A stretch of 64,000 nt of DNA, taken from NCBI GenBank assembly GCA_902787365.1, contig CADAGC010000035.1, positions 28,996 through 92,995 of the forward strand. Reading direction: 5' to 3'. Under the pieces are notes generated by a model, which saw nothing but the letters and a program-made list of their open reading frames with translations, was not told the DNA's origin and did not search any database. The translations under genes were made by a program, and so were the position numbers. This DNA comes from an uncultured Ruminococcus sp. GTDB taxonomy: Bacteria; Bacillota; Clostridia; Oscillospirales; Ruminococcaceae. Positions 1-6,434 of this stretch are shown piece after piece (position 1 is the stretch's first letter; each line of letters begins with the position of its first letter).

Positions 1-843
1 CTGTATCGCCTGCTCCTTGCGCACCTGCTTGTCTATGTTGCCGACACCTAAAACTATCCCGTCGTCGTCAGTCATGCTCTTCATAGCTATAAGGTTTAAA
101 TACTGCTCCTTGCCATCAAGCATCTGCCTGTAGACGATAGAGACAGTGCCGTTCTCATCAAGCGCTTTAATAAGGTTATCACGCCTGAGTGCCTGCAGCA
201 CCCTGTAGCAGTCGTCCTCATGGATATATCTTATAACATCCTGCTGCAGCTTGCTGAAGAAATCATCGCCGCCCTTGTCTATGCCGAGCTTTGAATAGCT
301 GTCAGACGATTTGTACTGTGTATAGTGCCCTGTCTTTACGTTTACGTGGAATATGACCTCATAAAGCATTGCGAATGACTGGGCTATCTCGGCGTAGGTG
401 CGTGTCTCTTCACGGATCGCAAGCTCACGCCTGCGCTGTGTGTCAACATTCTGAACGCCTATTACCATACTGTGAGTGCCGCGCCTTATGGCTTTGAGCG
501 CATAGTACTTAGGCTTACCGTCAAACACCAGCCTGTAATCAAGCATATAGCTTCCACCCTCATCAAGCGCCGCCGCTATCTTCTCTTTTTCAAAGGATGT
601 TATGAACTTGTCCCGGTCTTCCTTGTAAACAAGCTTTTTTGCGTTGCCTATCAGGTCATAAAAGAAATCGCTGCCTGACGAGCGCACGGTCATTTCCTTT
701 GTATTGCCCGATGTGGAATATTCAACGTAGCTGTTGTCGTTCATATCGACAACATATATGCTCTCATAGTCGTCTGCAAGTGCAAGTGCGATCTGTAAAA
801 ATGATATGTTCTCGCCGCCTGTGCGGTTATTCTCCTGTGACAA
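1..843 (-). CDS. PAS-like sensor/signalling protein, N-terminal part (runs off the window)
   Basis: An open frame of 281 codons continues past base 1, so only the N-terminal part is visible. Translation probably starts at a TTG at 843, since an AGAGG stands 8 bases upstream and no ATG is suitably placed. The visible protein has two successive segments that read like PAS folds (about residues 12-125 and 135-270), the second ending in the LGVGNID pattern often seen at the end of a PAS domain, and it is soluble with no membrane segment. Clostridia proteins of this kind usually continue into a GGDEF, EAL or histidine-kinase output domain; that part lies outside the window, so the output is unknown. 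It is the last minus-strand gene before the divergent spacing at 850-1020. Confidence 0.6.
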   Translation of the reverse strand, partial: MSQENNRTGGENISFLQIALALADDYESIYVVDMNDNSYVEYSTSGNTKEMTVRSSGSDFFYDLIGNAKKLVYKEDRDKFITSFEKEKIAAALDEGGSYMLDYRLVFDGKPKYYALKAIRRGTHSMVIGVQNVDTQRRRELAIREETRTYAEIAQSFAMLYEVIFHVNVKTGHYTQYKSSDSYSKLGIDKGGDDFFSKLQQDVIRYIHEDDCYRVLQALRRDNLIKALDENGTVSIVYRQMLDGKEQYLNLIAMKSMTDDDGIVLGVGNIDKQVRKEQAIQ

Positions 844-1021
844 AACAAACACCTCTCTTACGTTCGGGTTTTATTTGTTATAGTATACCATATATTTTGT
901 GATGAATTAGTATTTCCTCTTATAATTATTCATAGTATCATTATACCATATATGTCACAAAAAATCAACACCTTATATACATTTTTTGAATACTTTTCCT
1001 ATGTTTTTTACCCCCAAGCGC

Positions 1022-1058
1022 AAAAAGAACACCCTCGCCGCTAAACGACAAGGGTGCC
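1022..1058 (-). terminator. Rho-independent terminator of the sortase-anchored surface protein
   Basis: On the minus strand a GCACCCT...AGGGTGT hairpin (1030-1057) is followed by TTCTTTTTG. It lies 33 bases after the stop codon of the surface protein. Confidence 0.8.
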
Positions 1059-1090
1059 TTTAATTCTATAGGTATTTTAGATAGGTGTTA

Positions 1091-3145
1091 TCACTTTTTC
1101 TTGCGGGCAAATATTGCCATAGCTGCTGCTAATGCAGCTGTGCCGAATGCTGCTGCCGCACCTGTCTTGGGGTTGCTTGTAGCAGCTGCTGCGGTCTGCT
1201 CGGTCTTCTTCTCCTCGGCAGGCTTTACTTCTTCCTCCTCGGGCTCTTCTTCCTCGGGCTCTTCCTCGGGTTCCTCAGCAGGCTCTTCCTCTTCCTCGGC
1301 AGGAGTTTCTTCTTCTGCGGGAGTTTCTTCCTCAGCAGGCTTCTCCTCCTCTACAGGCTCTTCCTCTACAGGAGTTTCCTCGGCAGGAGTTTCTTCCTCT
1401 GTGGGCTGCTCCTCTGTGGGTTCTTCCTCAGGCTCTTTTTCCTCCTCGGGGAGCGGGTTTACCTTGACATAAACATTGGCAACAGAAGAATCTGCAAGCT
1501 CATCTGCCTTAGCAGAGATGTTTATATTGCCGTTATCTATGTCTACTTCATGTGCCTGGAGCTTTATGGTGAAGTCAACGCTCTCGCCGACCTTGAGCTT
1601 TTCAACAGTGCCTATCTCGGTATCCTCAAATGCAGCAACGACATTTGTAAGGTCTGTGTCACCGTTGTTTGTGAGTGTTGCAGTTACCTCGAAAATATCG
1701 CCAACATAGCATTCCTCTACGTTTGACTTTGCTGTGACATCAAGGCTGTAAACAGAAACAGGTTCGGGCTTCTTCTCAAAAGTTACGTTGATGCTCTGAA
1801 GCTCCTTGGTATCCGTAACTGTGAGAGTGTTGTTATAGATATTGTAATCATCAGCATTTTCACCTGCAAGCTCAACTGTATACTCGCCTGTGGGAACGTT
1901 ATATAATGTAACGCCGTCCTCGGGATAATCCATTGAGGCAACTACCCTGTCAACATGAGCGGTAATATCTGCGTACTGGTTGACCTGGCCGCCGCCGTTA
2001 GGAGCGTATGATGTCTGGTACTTGATCTCGGGGCAGTCCTTTTCTACCCATATATCATAGTAAGCTTTACCGCCTTCGGTGGTGAGTATATCAGCAGTTA
2101 TAGCACCGCCCGAATAGAACGGGAACAGCACATATCTATTAAACCCTGTCTCGGGGTCTACATCAAAGTCTGCAACGGGGTAGTAAAAATCGCTGTCATC
2201 GTTGTATATGCCCTTTATGCAGTATTTGCCGTTAACATTTTCTATTTTCGGAAAATCTGTAACGGGAACACGTATCTTTACAAACTCACGGTCATAGTCG
2301 GTAACAACGAGGTCTTTATTAAAGATGTTGCCGCCGTGGAACATTATTCTGTAATCGCCTGTGGGAACAGAACGAAGCGATGTGCCGGGAACCTCGCTGA
2401 AACGGAATGAATCTCTTGTATAGCTCGGGTCATCCCAGTCAGACTGTGTAGTCTCGATAGAAACTGTAGAATCGCTTGCGCCGTTTTTCATAAAGTCGAT
2501 ATAGTCTTCGCTTACATCAACTATATACTGCCCTGCGGGAACTGTCTTGGTATCAACTATCTCATACTTCTCGGTATCGAATGTGCCTATATAGCCTGTA
2601 CCGTTGGGCGCAAGATAGTAGTCATATTCTTCATTGGGGAATTCGCCGCTTATCGCAGTAGCTCTGAAGCCTTCTAAAACAAGTATAGTAAAATCAGTAA
2701 GCTCAGAGAAATCTATAACGTCTGACAGATCGCTGTTAGGTATCGAAAAACCGACAGAGAAAAATGCTGACTTATCATTGTCTGCACCGGTGATATTATA
2801 TACCTTTTGATTTTTTACTGTGTCAGAGTAGGAATTGCCGCTATCAAACGAGAACCGGGAATACGTATTACGGTTGAATTTACCTACTGTCTCACCGTCG
2901 CACTTTATAACGAAATCAAGATCCTCATACGAAAAATCGTTGCACTTTACGGTAACGTTGAGATAAGGCTTGTTTACCTTTAACTCCGCCGTTGCGGGTG
3001 AATTGTCTGCCTTTGCTGTCTCTTCATCGCTTAAATAATGCCAATAGCCCCATGTGGGTACGATAGCATATGCCGACATAGCCGTTGTGCCTGCCATCAT
3101 AAGTGCCGCAGCAGCAACGCAGGCTCTCTTACAGCTTTTTCTCAT
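1091..3145 (-). CDS. Secreted surface protein with NPKTG sortase motif
   Basis: A 684-residue exported protein. The ATG at 3145 is preferred over a TTG 24 bases upstream because GGGAG sits 9 bases before it and the protein then opens with a clean signal peptide (MRKSCKR, hydrophobic core, cleavage near SAYA). The body is beta-rich with no family I can name; a segment around residues 460-565 has the look of a CARDB/Ig-like domain (TATLTNNGDTDLTNV). It is followed by a long Glu/Pro/Thr spacer of EETPAEE-type repeats that would span the wall, then NPKTG, a hydrophobic stretch and ARKKK, the classic cell-wall sorting signal. NP at the motif start resembles class B sortase substrates, and a class B sortase lies at 26.5 kb. 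Its leader is interrupted by a MITE (3176-3375). Surface role is inference; substrate unknown. Confidence 0.8.
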   Translation of the reverse strand: MRKSCKRACVAAAALMMAGTTAMSAYAIVPTWGYWHYLSDEETAKADNSPATAELKVNKPYLNVTVKCNDFSYEDLDFVIKCDGETVGKFNRNTYSRFSFDSGNSYSDTVKNQKVYNITGADNDKSAFFSVGFSIPNSDLSDVIDFSELTDFTILVLEGFRATAISGEFPNEEYDYYLAPNGTGYIGTFDTEKYEIVDTKTVPAGQYIVDVSEDYIDFMKNGASDSTVSIETTQSDWDDPSYTRDSFRFSEVPGTSLRSVPTGDYRIMFHGGNIFNKDLVVTDYDREFVKIRVPVTDFPKIENVNGKYCIKGIYNDDSDFYYPVADFDVDPETGFNRYVLFPFYSGGAITADILTTEGGKAYYDIWVEKDCPEIKYQTSYAPNGGGQVNQYADITAHVDRVVASMDYPEDGVTLYNVPTGEYTVELAGENADDYNIYNNTLTVTDTKELQSINVTFEKKPEPVSVYSLDVTAKSNVEECYVGDIFEVTATLTNNGDTDLTNVVAAFEDTEIGTVEKLKVGESVDFTIKLQAHEVDIDNGNINISAKADELADSSVANVYVKVNPLPEEEKEPEEEPTEEQPTEEETPAEETPVEEEPVEEEKPAEEETPAEEETPAEEEEEPAEEPEEEPEEEEPEEEEVKPAEEKKTEQTAAAATSNPKTGAAAAFGTAALAAAMAIFARKKK

Positions 3146-3175
3146 TATTTTTTTCTCCCAAATTTGCAATATATC

Positions 3176-3375
3176 TTAAGGCAACACCGCACAACCACCG
3201 GCTGAAGCCTTTGTACGCCATCTACTTGCCAAATTTCCGTCATATCCCCCAAATTCGCCTTGTCTTACGCAAGTGAAACTGCGGCGAATATGGGCAATCT
3301 GACGAAAATTTGGCGGTCTCAGCTTCGCTGAGACCACGTATACTGACGTACAATGGTTATGCGGTATTGCCTTAA
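3176..3375 (-). mobile_element. MITE-like element, copy 1 (200 bp)
   Basis: Bounded by perfect 15-bp inverted ends of the type TTAAGGCAAYACCGC and GCGGTRTTGCCTTAA. It contains an internal hairpin (GGTCTCAGC gaa GCTGAGACC) and no reading frame. It matches copy 2 (4020-4185) in inverted orientation over nearly its whole length; copy 2 lacks about 34 internal bases. Copy 3 (9262-9409) is more divergent. Each copy is flanked by or ends in TTAA, so either TTAA or TA may be the target. No transposase is in the window; mobilisation in trans is inferred. Confidence 0.8.
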
Positions 3376-3410
3376 TACTGACGTACAATGGTTATGCGGT
3401 ATTGCCTTAA
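3376..3410 (-). repeat. 35-bp tandem duplication of the MITE end
   Basis: Bases 3376-3410 repeat 3341-3375 exactly (starting TACTGACGTA and ending TTGCCTTAA), so MITE copy 1 carries a second terminal repeat directly behind its own end. A slipped-replication or abortive-excision event would explain it. Confidence 0.9.
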
Positions 3411-3429
3411 TATACTCTATATGTTATTT

Positions 3430-3458
3430 ATTTTAACACTTTTCCACCAAATTGTCAA
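3430..3458 (-). promoter_or_regulatory. Promoter reading through the MITE toward the surface protein
   Basis: Minus-strand TTGACA (3458-3453), 17-base spacer, TAAAAT (3435-3430). Transcription would begin near 3423 and cross the duplicated end and the whole MITE before reaching the start codon at 3145. Confidence 0.65.
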
Positions 3459-3569
3459 TAGTTTTGACGGAATAAATTGTTTAAATTTTTATGATTTTAA
3501 GATGCCCCATTTGTTTATGTTGATATATGATGATAGTTTTGCTATATTTACATCGCCCTCGCCTTATGC

Positions 3570-3609
3570 ATGAAAAAAAGCTCCTCCGCAACGGGAAGAG
3601 CCTTTTTTC
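3570..3609 (-). terminator. Terminator of rnpB
   Basis: Minus-strand hairpin GCTCTTCC/GGAGGAGC followed by seven T, directly after the 3' end of the RNase P RNA. Confidence 0.85.
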
Positions 3610-3950
3610 ATGAGACGGCCTGTAAGCCGGGTTTTGTCGTGTACGGCAATCTATCTGCGCTTTATGTCGCCATAAAGCTTTAGCCCCCTACAGCTTGGGC
3701 CTGACGAGCAGCCATTGACCATGGGCTGCCATTGGGGTTGCATCGGGTAAGGTTTACACGGCAGACGCATCTCTGCGCCTCCGGTGAGCTCTTGCCTCAC
3801 CATTCCACCCTTACCGAAAAATCGGCGGTATCTTTTCTGCTGCACTTGCTCGGGAGTCGCCTCCGGCTGATGTTATCAGCTACCCTGCTCTGTGATGCCC
3901 GGACTTTCCTCACTGACTAAACGTCACCGCTGCCGTATAGCCGTCTCATA
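3610..3950 (-). ncRNA. rnpB: RNase P RNA (bacterial)
   Basis: The catalytic RNA of RNase P, which removes 5' leaders from tRNA precursors. Read on the minus strand it opens and closes with the pairing ends GAGACGGC and GGCCGTCTC, contains the universally conserved GAGGAAAGTCCGGGC near the 5' side, and ends with ACAAAACCCGGCTTACAG, the conserved 3' core. Length about 340 nt is normal. It has its own promoter (3957-3985) and terminator, and is bracketed by two inverted MITE copies. Small open frames across this interval are shadows. Confidence 0.95.
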
Positions 3951-3956
3951 AATTGT

Positions 3957-3985
3957 ATTTTAACATATTTTGAGGGATATGTCAA
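3957..3985 (-). promoter_or_regulatory. rnpB promoter
   Basis: Minus-strand TTGACA (3985-3980), 17-base spacer, TAAAAT (3962-3957), placing the start close to the 5' end of the RNase P RNA. Confidence 0.75.
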
Positions 3986-4019
3986 GGCACGGGGCATTCC
4001 GCCATAACCTCTGAATTAA

Positions 4020-4185
4020 TTAAGGCAATACCGCATAACCATTGTACGTCAGTATACGTGGTCTCAGCGAAGCTGAGACCGCCAAATTTTCGTCAGATTG
4101 CCCATATTCGCCGCAGTATGACGGAAATTTGGCAAGTATATGGCGTACAAAGGCTTCAGCCGGTGGTTGTGCGGTGTTGCCTTAA
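4020..4185 (+). mobile_element. MITE-like element, copy 2 (166 bp)
   Basis: Same family as copy 1 but in the opposite orientation, ends TTAAGGCAATACCGC and GCGGTGTTGCCTTAA. It lacks about 34 bases present in the middle of copy 1 and is otherwise almost identical to it. With copy 1 it encloses rnpB and its promoter and terminator. Confidence 0.8.
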
Positions 4186-4197
4186 TATATTTGGCTG

Positions 4198-4226
4198 TTG
4201 ACAATGCAAGGATTTTGCGTTATACT
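4198..4226 (+). promoter_or_regulatory. Consensus promoter of the dockerin relic
   Basis: TTGACA (4198-4203), 17 bases, TATACT (4221-4226), only 12 bases beyond the end of MITE copy 2. A leader of about 80 bases follows, ending in GGGAGG. Confidence 0.75.
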
Positions 4227-4313
4227 AAATATATTAACAAAAGTGGTCGTCGCTTAAGTGTAAGCGTATAGGGGGGTGCGGCGGCGTGCTTTTAAAGGGA
4301 GGAAACATTATAT

Positions 4314-4507
4314 ATGAAAAAATTCATCTCGCTGCTGACGGCAGCATCGACATCAAAGACGTGACTATCCTTAAGCAGTACCTTGCAAAGTGGAAAGTGA
4401 GCATAAATGCCGAAAATGCCGATGTTAACGGCGACGGTGAGATAAATATCAAAGACCTCACGCTGATTAAACAGTTTATTGCCAAGTGGAAAGTAACGCT
4501 CGGTTAA
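4314..4507 (+). pseudogene. Deletion relic: signal-peptide start joined out of frame to a C-terminal dockerin
   Basis: After GGGAGG (4297-4302) an ATG at 4314 begins MKKFISLLTAA, the start of a signal peptide, but this frame stops at 4362-4364 after 16 codons. From about 4332 another frame encodes the end of a type I dockerin: the first calcium loop is truncated (ADGSIDIKDVTILKQYLAKW) and the second is complete (DVNGDGEINIKDLTLIKQ), with the conserved helix ending FIAKWK, stop at 4507. The two halves meet at gctgacggcagc, which can be read both as L-T-A-A of a signal peptide and as A-D-G-S of a dockerin loop. I infer a secreted dockerin enzyme whose catalytic middle was lost by deletion at a short repeat. 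Promoter, ribosome site and terminator remain intact. Confidence 0.7.
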
Positions 4508-4563
4508 CATAAATAACAACTATCTCCCGCAGGCTATAGGTCGGTACTCATATAGAAATATTG

Positions 4564-4610
4564 CGCCATAGTACTTGTGATTTAAAGTCAGAAGTACTAT
4601 GGCGTTTTTT
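4564..4610 (+). terminator. Strong terminator after the dockerin relic
   Basis: Perfect 13-bp stem CGCCATAGTACTT/AAGTACTATGGCG followed by six T. Confidence 0.9.
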
Positions 4611-4628
4611 CTATTGACAGAGTTTATA

Positions 4629-4657
4629 TTGACAGAGCGGCAATGCCGTGATATAAT
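4629..4657 (+). promoter_or_regulatory. Perfect consensus promoter of the DUF2019 gene
   Basis: TTGACA (4629-4634), 17 bases, TATAAT (4652-4657). A partial duplicate, ctattgacagag, lies just upstream at 4611-4622. Confidence 0.8.
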
Positions 4658-4698
4658 TATTACGAACATAGATCAGAATTTATATCATGGAGTTAATA

Positions 4699-5064
4699 AT
4701 GGAGTCGATAAAAAAATATATTGATTATGCTATTGAATTGGAACAAATCAATCAAATTGGTTTATCTCATGGGAATGATCTCAGACAAAACAACAAGTTA
4801 GCCGGTAAACTTCGTGCAATTGCAAAAAACATAGAATTGAAAACACCTGAATACAAAAAGGCGTTCGCCAAATTACTTAGTCATTCTAATTCAAATGTAA
4901 GAATATGGTGCGCTCATCATATGCTTGAAGTAATGAATTATGATGATGAAGATAGAAAAAACGCCTTGCTCATAATTTTAGGCAGGTCTACCGACAGTTA
5001 TGGTGAAAAGCTTTGGCTAAATGATTGGTTCACCAAAAATCCATTAGACAAACTTTTGCTATAA
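4699..5064 (+). CDS. DUF2019-like small HEAT-type protein
   Basis: A 121-residue helical, soluble protein. I take the ATG at 4699 because GGAG lies 6 bases upstream, while the ATG at 4687 has none. It matches my memory of DUF2019: helical repeats, the VRIWCAHHMLE stretch around residues 75-85, and a Trp-rich C-terminal end. The family is frequently found as single genes in islands and has been suggested to act as immunity proteins, but I see no toxin next to it. The gene is clearly more AT-rich than its neighbours and has its own consensus promoter, both consistent with transfer. Function here is unknown. Confidence 0.6.
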   Translation: MESIKKYIDYAIELEQINQIGLSHGNDLRQNNKLAGKLRAIAKNIELKTPEYKKAFAKLLSHSNSNVRIWCAHHMLEVMNYDDEDRKNALLIILGRSTDSYGEKLWLNDWFTKNPLDKLLL

Positions 5065-5102
5065 ATTATGATTTATCCGAGCAACCAAATAAAAGAGATG
5101 CT

Positions 5103-5131
5103 GCCCCAAAGTAGTTTAGCTGCTTTGGGGC
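5103..5131. repeat. Hairpin GCCCCAAAG...CTTTGGGGC
   Basis: A 9-bp perfect inverted repeat 40 bases after the DUF2019 stop. No T-run follows on the plus strand, so it may be a weak terminator or only a structured spacer. Confidence 0.4.
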
Positions 5132-5192
5132 AAAACTTCTACATGAGCATAAGCCTATGCCGAGCGGGAGATTTAGGCAATATCACCTATGT

Positions 5193-5221
5193 TTGACAAA
5201 TATCATCAAATGCTGTATAAT
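5193..5221 (+). promoter_or_regulatory. Promoter of the DUF3048 lipoprotein
   Basis: TTGACA (5193-5198), 17 bases, TATAAT (5216-5221), 17 bases before the start codon at 5239. Confidence 0.8.
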
Positions 5222-5238
5222 ATATACAGGTGATGTAA

Positions 5239-6372
5239 ATGAACAAGTCTTTTAAAAAGATAATATACACAACAGTTGCCGTGGTAATGGCGCTTAGTGC
5301 TGTTTCCTGCTCAAAGAACACGATAGAGAAAAGCGACAACGCTGTAACTACCACTACTGCAAGCAAAGAAGAGACCGTGACAGCCGCCCCTGAAGAAGAA
5401 CCCACGGGCGGTGAGACACAGGCCAAAAAGACCAAGAAGAAGAAAAAGGTCATAAAGGAAAACTACAACCACCTCACGGGGCTTTATGATGTTTCCGACG
5501 ACGGCAAGGGCAAGCGCCCCTGTGCGGTAATGGTAAACAACATCGAGGCGGCTCTCCCCCAGTACGGCATATACGACGCCGATATTCTCTTTGAGATAGT
5601 GGCAGAGGGCGGCATAACAAGGCTTATGGCGGTATACGGCGACGAGTCTGACATACCTAACGTCTGCTCGGTGAGAAGTGCGAGATACTACTATATGCTC
5701 TTTGCGCAGAGCTTTGATGCGGTGTATCTGCACTGGGGGTCTGACCCGATAATATGCAGGCCGATGTTTGATGAGCTGTCGATCGACCACATAGACGGAA
5801 TGTATAACACCGACATCTATGACCGTGACTATGACCGTATGAATTATATGGATATGGAGCACACAGGCTACCTGAACGGCTCGGCGGTAATGGACGAGAT
5901 ATCAGCCCTCGGCATGAGGCAGGATATCAAGGACGGGTATGAAGACATATTCAGCTTCTATGACGAGTTCACAAGGCCTGCGGGCGATGACTGCGACAAG
6001 GCGACAGTAAACTTCTCCCAGTGGTATTTCTCCGACTTTACCTACAGCGACAAGACCAAGACCTACAAAAAGCTTCACAACGGCAACAAGCATATGGATC
6101 AGGTCAAGAACAAGCAGCTTGAATTCACCAATCTTCTTATCCTCGAAGTGCCCGATATAAAGGTTGCCAATGAAGACAGCAAGATAGTGAAATTTGATAT
6201 GGACGGCGGCAGCGGCTATCTTCTCACAGGCGGAAAGATAAAGCGCATCAACTGGAGCAAAGACGGCGACTTCGGCAAGCTGACTCTTACCGACGAAAGC
6301 GGCAACGACCTTATGTTAAACGTCGGCAAGACCTATATCGGCGTCACAAAGCAGGGCACGCTGAGCTATTAA
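5239..6372 (+). CDS. DUF3048 (YerB-like) lipoprotein
   Basis: A 377-residue exported lipoprotein. The N-terminus has a short basic region, hydrophobic core and lipobox (SAVSC, Cys about residue 24), then a Lys/Thr/Glu-rich linker to about 70. The rest is a DUF3048 domain, recognisable from the HLTG...DDGKGKRPCAVMVNN opening, the VAEGGITRLMAVY stretch and SVRSARYYY. The Bacillus member is YerB, a lipoprotein of unknown function. Own promoter and terminator; monocistronic, convergent with the LCP gene. A GGTGAT stands shortly before the start codon. Confidence 0.85.
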   Translation: MNKSFKKIIYTTVAVVMALSAVSCSKNTIEKSDNAVTTTTASKEETVTAAPEEEPTGGETQAKKTKKKKKVIKENYNHLTGLYDVSDDGKGKRPCAVMVNNIEAALPQYGIYDADILFEIVAEGGITRLMAVYGDESDIPNVCSVRSARYYYMLFAQSFDAVYLHWGSDPIICRPMFDELSIDHIDGMYNTDIYDRDYDRMNYMDMEHTGYLNGSAVMDEISALGMRQDIKDGYEDIFSFYDEFTRPAGDDCDKATVNFSQWYFSDFTYSDKTKTYKKLHNGNKHMDQVKNKQLEFTNLLILEVPDIKVANEDSKIVKFDMDGGSGYLLTGGKIKRINWSKDGDFGKLTLTDESGNDLMLNVGKTYIGVTKQGTLSY

Positions 6373-6387
6373 ATCAAAGTACAGCAA

Positions 6388-6421
6388 AAAAGGTATCGCA
6401 GCTAAATGCGATACCTTTTAT
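6388..6421. terminator. Bidirectional terminator between DUF3048 and LCP genes
   Basis: AAAGGTATCGCA gctaaa TGCGATACCTTT followed by TTATTATTT on the plus strand and by A/T-rich sequence on the other, between two convergent genes. Confidence 0.85.
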
Positions 6422-6434
6422 TATTTATTCTGTT

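Noticed and set aside
1101-1472. Plus-strand Ser/Gly-rich frame of 123 codons
   Set aside because: It is the antisense shadow of the Glu/Pro repeat region of the sortase-anchored protein; no ribosome site.
3651-3920. Two short frames on both strands
   Set aside because: They lie inside the RNase P RNA, whose conserved elements explain the sequence.
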